Below are positions 8,150 through 15,348 of a stretch of DNA of 64,000 nt, piece by piece. A program made the translations under genes and the position numbers. Position 1 is the first letter of the stretch; each line of letters starts with the position of its first letter. The notes under the pieces are model-generated. The model saw nothing but the letters and a program-made list of their open reading frames with translations, was not told the DNA's origin and searched no databases. The stretch comes from JAURVT01 sp049059935 (lineage in GTDB: Bacteria; Actinomycetota; Actinomycetes; Propionibacteriales; Nocardioidaceae), in contig NZ_JBMGQR010000002.1 of the NCBI RefSeq assembly GCF_049059935.1, positions 62,001 through 126,000 on the forward strand. The letters are read 5' to 3'.

Positions 8150-9408
8150 CCGCAGAGCTGAGCCCCTACACCGACGTCTCGCCCGAGCGCTGGCCCGACG
8201 TCGCGCGCGTGCCCGACGTCCCGGCCAAGGCCCGGATCACCGAGGCGATCGTGCGTCAGGCCGTGTCCGGCCTCCCGGTGCGGGTCAGCTTCCCCGACGG
8301 CACCACCTGGGGCGCCGGCAGCGCCTCGGCGCCGGAGATGCTGCTCGTGCGTCCGCGCGAGTTCTTCTCCCGTCTGGCCGCCGACTTCCGCTCGGGCTTC
8401 GGCGAGGCCTACATGGCCGGCGACTGGGTCGAGGGGCAGCACACCGACCTGGCCGACCTGCTCTCGCCGTTCGCGGCGCGGATGGCGAGCCTCGTGCCCC
8501 GTCCGCTGCAGGCGTTCCGCAAGCTCGTCGACACCGCGATCCCGCACAGCACCCGCAACACCGTCGAGGGCTCCCGCGACAACATCCAGGCGCACTACGA
8601 CCTGTCCAACGACCTGTTCGCCGAGTTCCTCGACCCGACGATGACGTACTCCTCGGCCTGGTTCGCCGACGAGGACGACGACCTCGAGCGGGCGCAGGAG
8701 CGCAAGATCGACGGCATGCTCGACTACGCCCGGGTGGGCGAGGGCACCCGCGTGCTCGAGATCGGCACCGGCTGGGGGGCGCTCGCGATCCGCGCCGCCG
8801 CCCGTGGCGCCCAGGTCGTCACGATCACGATCTCGCACGAGCAGGCGGCGCTGGCCCAGGAGCGCATCGACGCCGCCGGGCTGAGCGACCGCGTCGAGGT
8901 GCGGCTCCAGGACTACCGCGAGGTCACCGGCGAGTTCGACGCCATCCTCAGCGTCGAGATGATCGAGGCGGTGGGCGAGGAGTACTGGCCCACCTACTTC
9001 TCCACCATCGACCGCCTGCTGGCGCCCAACGGCCGGGTCTCGATCCAGGCGATCACCATGGCGCACGACCGCTACCTCACCACGCGCCGCTCCTACGGCT
9101 GGATCCAGAAGTACATCTTCCCCGGCGGCCTCATCCCCTCGCTCACCGCGATCGACGAGGTGCTGGCCGAGCACACCGACCTGTACGTGCAGGAGCGCCG
9201 CGACCTCGGCGTCCACTACGCCGAGACGCTGCGCCAGTGGCGTGCACGGTTCGAGGAGCGCCGCGGCGCGGTCGCGCAGCTGGGCTTCGACGACGTGTTC
9301 CACAAGATGTGGCGGTTCTACCTCGCCTACTGCGAGGCGGGCTTCCGCACCGAGTACATCGGCGTCAGCCAGCTGGCCATCGGCCGCCGGCCGTCCTTCG
9401 TGGGCTGA
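8146..9408 (+). CDS. Cyclopropane-fatty-acyl-phospholipid synthase family methyltransferase
   Basis: A 420-residue SAM-dependent methyltransferase that acts on double bonds of membrane fatty acyl chains. It shows the SAM motif VLEIGTGWGALAI, the SVEMIEAVGEEYWPTYF block with the family Glu, and the C-terminal KMWRFYLAYCEAGFRTEYIG signature. The GTG at 8146 has AGGAGGG upstream and overlaps the DUF1365 stop. The product could be a cyclopropane, a methyl-branched or a methylated-furan precursor fatty acid; sequence alone does not choose. The acyl-CoA desaturase upstream could supply the unsaturated substrate. Its stop lies only 8 bp from the end of the convergent B12-binding MerR gene. Confidence 0.9.
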   Translation: MTAELSPYTDVSPERWPDVARVPDVPAKARITEAIVRQAVSGLPVRVSFPDGTTWGAGSASAPEMLLVRPREFFSRLAADFRSGFGEAYMAGDWVEGQHTDLADLLSPFAARMASLVPRPLQAFRKLVDTAIPHSTRNTVEGSRDNIQAHYDLSNDLFAEFLDPTMTYSSAWFADEDDDLERAQERKIDGMLDYARVGEGTRVLEIGTGWGALAIRAAARGAQVVTITISHEQAALAQERIDAAGLSDRVEVRLQDYREVTGEFDAILSVEMIEAVGEEYWPTYFSTIDRLLAPNGRVSIQAITMAHDRYLTTRRSYGWIQKYIFPGGLIPSLTAIDEVLAEHTDLYVQERRDLGVHYAETLRQWRARFEERRGAVAQLGFDDVFHKMWRFYLAYCEAGFRTEYIGVSQLAIGRRPSFVG

Positions 9409-9416
9409 CCGGCCGC

Positions 9417-10409
9417 TCAGACCGCGCGCGTCACGGCGGTGATCCGCTCGACGGCCGAGCCGAGGTCGTCCACCAGCTCGACGCGGAAGTCGTCGTGGGA
9501 GCGCTCGACGACGTCCTGGGACCACCCCGGTCCGCCGACGAGCACCGTCAGCGGCCACGTCACGTCCGCGAACGCACGCCACGCGTGGTCGACCCGCGGG
9601 CGGGCGAGCGACGACCACAGGAACACCACCCCGGGCCGCACCCGGTGCACCATGTCGGTCAGGGCCTGCACCGGCAGGCGACCGCCGAGGGAGTAGCAGG
9701 CGGCACCGTCGGCGGCCAGCGCCGCCTCGGCGGCCAGGAGCGGCAGCGCGTGCTGGTCGTCCTCGGCGCTCGCGAGCACGACGGGCGTCGCGCCCATGTC
9801 GTTGGGTCGGCGGCTGCGGATGACCGTGCGCAGCTCGGAGGCGAGGCGCTCGCTGGCCAGGTGCTCGGAGTCGACGCCCAGGGTGCCGTCGAACCACCGG
9901 TCGCCGACCGTGCCCAGCGCCGGGGCGATCACCCGCGTCCACGCGTCGACCACGCCCATCTCGGACATCGTGCGGGAGTAGACGCGGCTGAGGCCGAGCG
10001 CGTCGAGGTCCTCGGCCGCGGCGAGGATGGCCTCGATCGCGACGGTCGGGGCGACGTCGGCGACGAGGCGGTCGTCGGCGTCGGACTGCTCGGGGACGAC
10101 GAGCGCGCTCGCGAGCCCGTCGGGGTCGAGCGAGAGGGCGACGCGTGCCGCGGCCTGCGGCGGGACGCCGCGCGTGACGAGGCGACCCATCAGCTGGACG
10201 CGGGAGACGTCCTCGTCGTTGTACCGGCGGTGACCTCCCTCGGTGCGCTGCGAGGGACCGATGCCGTAGCGGCGCTCCCAGGTGCGCAGCGTGGGGGTGG
10301 CGATCCCGACCCGGACGGAGACCGCGCCGACCCCCCACATCAGGACGAGGTCGGAGCCGTCGTCCGCGGGTGCGTCGACCTGCGGCGACGTGTCGGTCTC
10401 GCTGCTCAC
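9417..10409 (-). CDS. MerR-family regulator with B12-binding (CarH/LitR-type photoreceptor) domain
   Basis: A 330-residue MerR regulator. The winged helix spans about residues 33-75 (ATPTLRTWERRYGI, then GGHRRYNDEDV). A helical cap domain carries W172-x9-E182-H183, the hallmark of adenosylcobalamin photoreceptors such as CarH. A Rossmann-like cobalamin-binding domain has a DxH motif with His220 (DQHALP, with Pro where Gly is usual) as the likely cobalt ligand. In the CarH/LitR family the dark tetramer represses and light breaks the Co-C bond to release DNA. The GTG at 10409 is chosen because AGGAGG lies eight bases upstream; an in-frame extension exists. It is convergent with the lipid operon, its probable target. 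Confidence 0.87.
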   Translation of the reverse strand: MSSETDTSPQVDAPADDGSDLVLMWGVGAVSVRVGIATPTLRTWERRYGIGPSQRTEGGHRRYNDEDVSRVQLMGRLVTRGVPPQAAARVALSLDPDGLASALVVPEQSDADDRLVADVAPTVAIEAILAAAEDLDALGLSRVYSRTMSEMGVVDAWTRVIAPALGTVGDRWFDGTLGVDSEHLASERLASELRTVIRSRRPNDMGATPVVLASAEDDQHALPLLAAEAALAADGAACYSLGGRLPVQALTDMVHRVRPGVVFLWSSLARPRVDHAWRAFADVTWPLTVLVGGPGWSQDVVERSHDDFRVELVDDLGSAVERITAVTRAV

Positions 10410-10534
10410 GTCCGGCGTCCTCCTGGTCTGCGATGCACGTGCTGGGGCCAGCATGCCAGGCGGGACAGGGCTCCCGAGACGGTACCGCTCACAGCGTCGC
10501 GAGAAATCAATCGCGCGAACTTGTTCAGAACCTC

Positions 10535-10563
10535 TTGCGCGGCGAACCACATCTGACTAAGTT
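10535..10563 (+). promoter_or_regulatory. Candidate promoter for whiB gene
   Basis: TTGCGC (10535-10540) and TAAGTT (10558-10563) are separated by 17 bp and lie 72 bp before the WhiB ATG. The same intergenic region carries the promoter of the divergent B12-binding MerR gene, so regulator binding could affect both genes. TTGTTCAGAA at 10521-10530 is a short imperfect palindrome in this region. Confidence 0.5.
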
Positions 10564-10634
10564 TCGAATCGGTTTCACCTTCTCGGTCCTCCAATTGACG
10601 GAGGCCGGCCACCCACTCGGACAGGGGGCCCACC

Positions 10635-10919
10635 ATGGCCAGCATCGCTCGACTGCCCATGCCGCTGATGGACCTCTACGAGTGGCAGTACGACGGTGCG
10701 TGCACCGAGGCCGATCCGGAGACCTTCTTCTCCCCCGAGTCCGAGCGCGGGCCCCGCCGCCACGCCCGCGAGGCCGCGGCCAAGTCGTTCTGCGCCCGGT
10801 GCCCCGTGGTCGAGTCGTGCCTCAAGCACGCGCTCGAGGTGCGCGAGCCGTACGGCGTCTGGGGCGGGCTCACCACCGGCGAGCGCGCCGGCGTGCTGCA
10901 GCGCCGCGCCGTCGGCTGA
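10635..10919 (+). CDS. WhiB-family iron-sulfur regulator (WhiB3/WhiD-like)
   Basis: A 94-residue Wbl protein. Four cysteines (GACTEAD, then FCARCPVVESC giving Cys-x2-Cys-x5-Cys) would bind a 4Fe-4S cluster, and PYGVWGGLTTGER is the conserved G[VI]WGG turn. The DLYEWQYDG beginning and the ERGxRRxxRE stretch resemble WhiB3/WhiD rather than WhiB1 or WhiB2, but this is a judgement by eye. Wbl proteins act as redox- or NO-sensitive partners of the primary sigma factor. The ATG at 10635 is preceded by a GGGGCCC-rich leader. It is divergent from the light/B12 regulator, which places two stress-sensing factors on one promoter region. Confidence 0.92.
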   Translation: MASIARLPMPLMDLYEWQYDGACTEADPETFFSPESERGPRRHAREAAAKSFCARCPVVESCLKHALEVREPYGVWGGLTTGERAGVLQRRAVG

Positions 10920-10925
10920 GTCGGC

Positions 10926-13835
10926 TCAGCCCCAGAACACCCGCTCGACCACCGCGTGCGCGTGCCGCGTGGCGCGCAGGTAGTCGTCGACCATTCGCTC
11001 GGTCTCGTCCGGGCGGTACCCCATGAGGTACGCGACGCCCGCGCGGTCGCCGTTCTGCTCGACCATCGACTCCGCCGGACGCGAGCGCATCAGCACCACG
11101 GCATTGCGGATGCGGCTGACGATGCGCCACGCGTGCTCCAGCGCCTCGGCGTCGGGCTCGGTCACCAGGCCCGCCTCGCACGCGGCCCGCAGCGCCGCGA
11201 TGGTCTCGGTGGTGCGCAGCCCGGGCACCTCGTGCGCGTGCTGCATCTGCAGCAGCTGCACCGTCCACTCCACGTCGGCGAGCCCGCCGCGTCCGAGCTT
11301 GAGGTGGGTCGCGCGGTTGGCACCGCGCGGCAGCCGCTCGGCGTCGATCCGGGCCTTGATCCGGCGCACCTCGCGCACGTCGTCGGGGCTGGTGCCGGCC
11401 TCGGGCCAGCGCAGGGGGTCGATGAGTGCACCGAACCGCTCCCGCAACCCCTCGTCGCCGATCACCGGGTCGGCGCGCAGCAGGGCCTGCGCCTCCCACA
11501 CCGCCGACCAGCGCTCGTAGTAGGCGGCGTAGGACGCCAACGACCGCACCAGCGGGCCCTGCCGGCCCTCGGGCCGCAGGTCGGCGTCGACCGCGAGCGC
11601 GGGGTCGCCGGCGGGCAGCGCGAGCGTGCGTCGGACCTCGGCGGCGATCCACAGCGCGGCGGTCGACGCCTCCTTCTCCTCGGCTCCCTCCACCGGTTCG
11701 TGGACGAACATGACGTCCGCGTCCGACCCGTAGCCGACCTCGTGCCCGCCGAGCCGGCCCATGACGACGATCGCCATCCGTGTCGGGAGCTCGCCGCCGC
11801 GGGACTCCGCGGCGGCCCGCGACGCGGCCGCGAGGGAGGCCGACAACGTGGCGATGGAGACGTCGCTGAGCGCACGGCCGGACTCGACGACGTCGAGCCG
11901 GTCGAGGACGTCGGCGATGCCCACCCGCGAGAGCTCGCGTCGCCGCACGCGGCGGACGGCGCGGACGGCCTCGGCGGCGTCCTCGTGGCGACCGGCCGCG
12001 GCGTGCATCTCGGTGAGCAGGGACTCGCGGCCGCGTGGCCGCAGCTCCTCCTCGTGGCCGAGCATCGCGACGGACTCCGGCGCCCGCAGCAGCAGGTCGG
12101 TGACGTACGCCGACGACGCGAGGACGTGGGCCAGCTGGGCGGCGCCCTCGTCCTCGTCGCGGAGCTTGCGCAGGAACCAGTGCGACGAGCCCAGGCTGTC
12201 GGAGATCCGGCGGAACGCGAGCAGCCCGGCGTCGGGATCGGGCGCCTCGGCGAACCAGGCGAGCATGGCCGGCAGCAGGTTGCGCAGGATCGACGCGCGA
12301 CGCGAGACGCCCGACGTCAGCGCCGAGATGTGCGCGAGCGCGCCGCGGGGGTCGCTGTAGCCGAGCGCGACCAGCCGGGCCTGCGCGGCGTCCGTGGTGA
12401 GCCGCAGCCCGTCCGCCGGGAGCGAGGCCACGGCCTCCAGCAGCGGGCGGTAGTAGAGCTTGTGGTGCAGGCGCCCCACCTCGCGGCCGTTGGCGCGCCA
12501 CTCCTTGACGAGGTTCTCGCCCGGGTCACCGCGGAAGCCCATGCTGCGACCGAGGCGCCGCAGCTCGTCGGGGTCGTCGGGCACCAGGTGGGTGCGCCGC
12601 AGGTGCGTCAGCTGGATGCGGTGCTCGAGCGTGCGCAGGAAGTCGTACGCCTCGCGCATGCGGGCACCGTCCTGCCGGCCGACGTAGCCGTGCTCGGTGA
12701 GGGCGTCGAGGGCCGCCATCGTGTTGGCGGCACGGATCCGGTCGTCGGCGCGTCCGTGCACCAGCTGCAGGAGCTGCACGGCGAACTCGACGTCGCGCAG
12801 GCCGCCGGGGCCGAGCTTGAGCTCGCGGTCGATCCGGTCGGCGGGGATGTGGTCGACGACGCGGCGCCGCATCGCGCGGGTGTCCTCGACGAAGTGCGGA
12901 CGGGTGCTCGCCTCCCAGACCATCGGCGACAGCGCGTCGACGTACGCCTGCCCGAGGTCGGTGTCGCCCGCGACCGGACGCGCCTTGAGCAGCGCCTGGA
13001 ACTCCCAGGTGCGGGCCCAGCGCTCGTAGTAGGCGACGTGGCTGTCGAGGGTGCGCGTGAGCGGGCCGGTCTTGCCCTCGGGCCGCAGGTTGGCGTCGAC
13101 CTCCCAGATCGTGCCCTCGGCGGTGCGCTCGGAGCAGTGCCGCATCATCGCGCCGGCCAGGCGGGTGGCCGCGCGCCGCGCGCGGTCGTCGTCGCCGCCC
13201 TCGGGGGTCTCGTGGACGAAGACCACGTCGACGTCGCTGACGTAGTTGAGCTCGCGTCCGCCCGTCTTGCCCATCGCGATGACCGCGAGCCGGCAGGCGT
13301 CCGCCGCGTCGGGGTCCTTCTCCTGCGCGATGCGCAGCGACGCCGACAGCGTGACGGCGGCGAGATCGGCGAGCTCGGCGGCGGTCTGCTCGAACGCGAC
13401 CAGGCCCACGAGGTCGCGGGCGGCCACCGACACCAGCGCGCGGTGGTACGCGACGCGCAGCGCGTCGGGGTCGTGGACGTCGTCGAACAGCTCGGCCAGC
13501 TCCGCGGCGTCACGCGGCGACGGCGACAGCCTCGCGGCGGACAGGTCGTCCACGACGTCGGGATGGCGCACCAGGAACGTCCCGAGCGCCTCGCTCAGCC
13601 CCGTGACGAGGGCGAGGTTCTCGGTGAGCTGCGGGTCGTCGACGAGCCGCTGCACGAACGCACCGGGCTCCCCCAGCCCGGCGAGCGCGACCACCGTGGC
13701 CAGGGCCCAGTCGGGGTCGGCCGCCCGCGCGATGCGCTGCAGCGTCTCGTCCGGGACGTCGCCCAGCACCTCCAGCGCGTCCGCGGCGTCACGTGCGGTG
13801 AACCCGAGTCGGCTGAGGAATCCGGTGGACGGCAC
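10926..13835 (-). CDS. glnE: Bifunctional glutamine synthetase adenylyltransferase/deadenylase
   Basis: A 969-residue protein that attaches and removes AMP on glutamine synthetase in response to nitrogen status. Two nucleotidyltransferase domains are visible: the N-terminal half has GGRELNYVSDVDVVFVHE and the C-terminal half has GGHEVGYGSDADVMFVHE, each with the G-G-x-E...S-D-x-D signature. GGLADVEWTVQLLQ and GGLRDVEFAVQLLQ mark the two following helical domains. Length matches the family. It lies downstream of glnA2 on the same strand, as in mycobacteria (Rv2221c/Rv2222c). Its real substrate is usually the adenylylatable GlnA1, which is not in this window. The GTG at 13835 is the first plausible start; no strong ribosome-binding site precedes it. 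Confidence 0.95.
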   Translation of the reverse strand: MPSTGFLSRLGFTARDAADALEVLGDVPDETLQRIARAADPDWALATVVALAGLGEPGAFVQRLVDDPQLTENLALVTGLSEALGTFLVRHPDVVDDLSAARLSPSPRDAAELAELFDDVHDPDALRVAYHRALVSVAARDLVGLVAFEQTAAELADLAAVTLSASLRIAQEKDPDAADACRLAVIAMGKTGGRELNYVSDVDVVFVHETPEGGDDDRARRAATRLAGAMMRHCSERTAEGTIWEVDANLRPEGKTGPLTRTLDSHVAYYERWARTWEFQALLKARPVAGDTDLGQAYVDALSPMVWEASTRPHFVEDTRAMRRRVVDHIPADRIDRELKLGPGGLRDVEFAVQLLQLVHGRADDRIRAANTMAALDALTEHGYVGRQDGARMREAYDFLRTLEHRIQLTHLRRTHLVPDDPDELRRLGRSMGFRGDPGENLVKEWRANGREVGRLHHKLYYRPLLEAVASLPADGLRLTTDAAQARLVALGYSDPRGALAHISALTSGVSRRASILRNLLPAMLAWFAEAPDPDAGLLAFRRISDSLGSSHWFLRKLRDEDEGAAQLAHVLASSAYVTDLLLRAPESVAMLGHEEELRPRGRESLLTEMHAAAGRHEDAAEAVRAVRRVRRRELSRVGIADVLDRLDVVESGRALSDVSIATLSASLAAASRAAAESRGGELPTRMAIVVMGRLGGHEVGYGSDADVMFVHEPVEGAEEKEASTAALWIAAEVRRTLALPAGDPALAVDADLRPEGRQGPLVRSLASYAAYYERWSAVWEAQALLRADPVIGDEGLRERFGALIDPLRWPEAGTSPDDVREVRRIKARIDAERLPRGANRATHLKLGRGGLADVEWTVQLLQMQHAHEVPGLRTTETIAALRAACEAGLVTEPDAEALEHAWRIVSRIRNAVVLMRSRPAESMVEQNGDRAGVAYLMGYRPDETERMVDDYLRATRHAHAVVERVFWG

Positions 13836-13870
13836 CCCGGCAGGTTACGCCGCCGACACATCCCGGACCC

Positions 13871-13974
13871 CTCTGGCGTCCGGCGCCGTCCTGGCAAGGC
13901 CGACGAGCGAAGCTGGGCGGTGTTTGCCCTGCGATGCGAGGAGAACGCCGCCAGGGCGGCGCCGGACGTCAGAG
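13871..13974. repeat. Long-armed inverted repeat between glnA2 and glnE
   Basis: Arms 13871-13895 and 13950-13974 are complementary in 23 of 25 positions and are separated by 54 nt. The distal arm covers the last codons and stop of glnA2. On a + strand RNA both mismatches would be G-U pairs; on the actual glnA2-glnE transcript they are A-C mismatches. No T-tract follows, so attenuation or mRNA processing is as likely as termination. Confidence 0.6.
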
Positions 13975-15306
13975 GAGGGGCATCATGCGGTCGAGCTCGA
14001 ACTGGGTGACCTGGGAGCGGTAGTCGTGCCACTCGGCGCGCTTGTTGCGCAGGAAGAAGTCGAACACGTGCTCGCCGAGGGTCTCGGCGACGAGCTCGGA
14101 CCCCTCCATCAGCCGGATGGCCTCGTCGAGGTTGCGGGGCAGGGGCGCGATGCCCAGGGCGCGGCGCTCGCGCTCGCTGAGCGAGTCGACGTCGTCCTCG
14201 GACTCCGGCGGCAGCTCGTAGCCCTCCTGGATGCCCTTCAGGCCGGCGCTGAGCAGCAGCGCGTAGGCCAGGTAGGGGTTGCAGGCCGAGTCGATCGAGC
14301 GGTGCTCGACGCGGGCCGACTGCCCCTTGTGCGGCTTGTACATGGGCACGCGCACGAGCGCGGAGCGGTTGTTGTGGCCCCAGGAGATGTACGACGGCGC
14401 CTCGCCGCCGTAGATCAGGCGCTTGTAGGAGTTCACCCACTGGTTGGTGACCGCGGTGATCTCGGGCGTGTGGTGCAGGATGCCGGCGATGAACGCGCGG
14501 CCGGTGCGCGAGAGCTGGTACTCCGCGCCGGCCTCGTAGAACGCGTTCTCGTCGCCCTCGAACAGCGACATGTGGGTGTGCATGCCCGAGCCGGGGTGGT
14601 CGGTGAGCGGCTTGGGCATGAACGAGGCCCAGATGCCCTGCGAGAGCGCGACCTCCCGCACGACGGTGCGGAACGTCATGATGTTGTCGGCCGTGGAGAG
14701 CGCGTCGGCGTAGCGCAGGTCGATCTCCTGCTGGCCCGGGCCGCCCTCGTGGTGGCTGAACTCCACCGAGATGCCCATCGCCTCGAGCATGGTGATGACC
14801 TCGCGGCGGAAGTCCTGGCCGCCGCCGCGCGCGGTGTGGTCGAAGTAGCCCGAGTCGTCGATCGGCACGGGCTTGTCACCGGCGGCCGGCTTGCCCTTGA
14901 ACAGGAAGAACTCGATCTCGGGGTGGGTGTAGAAGGTGAAGCCGGCCTCGGCGGCGCGGCCGAGCGCACGCTTGAGCACGTGGCGCGGGTCGGCGTACGA
15001 CGGGCTGCCGTCGGGCATCGCGATGTCGCAGAACATGCGCGCGGTGGCGGGCGTCTCGCCGCGCCACGGGAGGATCTGGAACGTCGCCGGGTCGGGCTTG
15101 GCGAGCATGTCGGCCTCGTGCACGCGGGCGAAGCCCTCGATCGCGGAGCCGTCGAAGCCGATGCCCTCGTCGAAGGCGCCCTCGAGCTCGGCGGGCGCGA
15201 CGGCCACCGACTTCAGGGAGCCCAGCACGTCGGTGAACCACAGCCGCACGAACCGCACGTCACGCTCCTCGAGCGCACGCAGCACGAAGTCCTCTTGCTT
15301 GCCCAT
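13969..15306 (-). CDS. glnA2: Type I glutamine synthetase, GlnA2-like
   Basis: A 445-residue glutamine synthetase family protein. It shows FVRLWFTDVLGSLKSV near the N-terminus, DGSAIEGFARV (latch loop), EIEFFLF and HHEGGPGQQEIDLRYADAL (metal and glutamate binding), NNRSALVRVP and ARVEHRSIDSACNPYLAYA. The NLY(D/E)LP adenylylation tyrosine of regulated GSI-beta enzymes is missing, so GlnE should not modify it. The neighbourhood and N-terminus match mycobacterial GlnA2. Family members can be glutamine synthetases or gamma-glutamyl-polyamine ligases (GlnA3 type), so the substrate is not certain. The ATG at 15306 lies 42 bp from the divergent nadE start. Confidence 0.88.
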   Translation of the reverse strand: MGKQEDFVLRALEERDVRFVRLWFTDVLGSLKSVAVAPAELEGAFDEGIGFDGSAIEGFARVHEADMLAKPDPATFQILPWRGETPATARMFCDIAMPDGSPSYADPRHVLKRALGRAAEAGFTFYTHPEIEFFLFKGKPAAGDKPVPIDDSGYFDHTARGGGQDFRREVITMLEAMGISVEFSHHEGGPGQQEIDLRYADALSTADNIMTFRTVVREVALSQGIWASFMPKPLTDHPGSGMHTHMSLFEGDENAFYEAGAEYQLSRTGRAFIAGILHHTPEITAVTNQWVNSYKRLIYGGEAPSYISWGHNNRSALVRVPMYKPHKGQSARVEHRSIDSACNPYLAYALLLSAGLKGIQEGYELPPESEDDVDSLSERERRALGIAPLPRNLDEAIRLMEGSELVAETLGEHVFDFFLRNKRAEWHDYRSQVTQFELDRMMPLL

Positions 15307-15336
15307 GGCAGCAGTCTGCCCGACGGACCCCCTGAC

Positions 15337-15348
15337 TACGCTGACGGC
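15337..15348 (+). promoter_or_regulatory. Leaderless promoter -10 element of nadE
   Basis: TACGCT at 15337-15342 ends six bases before the nadE ATG, so the likely transcription start coincides with the start codon. No ribosome-binding site is present. The identical TACGCT-N6-ATG arrangement occurs at 18127 and 48893. Confidence 0.55.

Noticed and set aside
10956..14009. Very long open frame (1017 codons) on the + strand opposite glnE
   Set aside because: It mirrors glnE codon structure in a G+C-rich genome, has no recognisable domain, and glnE on the other strand is unmistakable.
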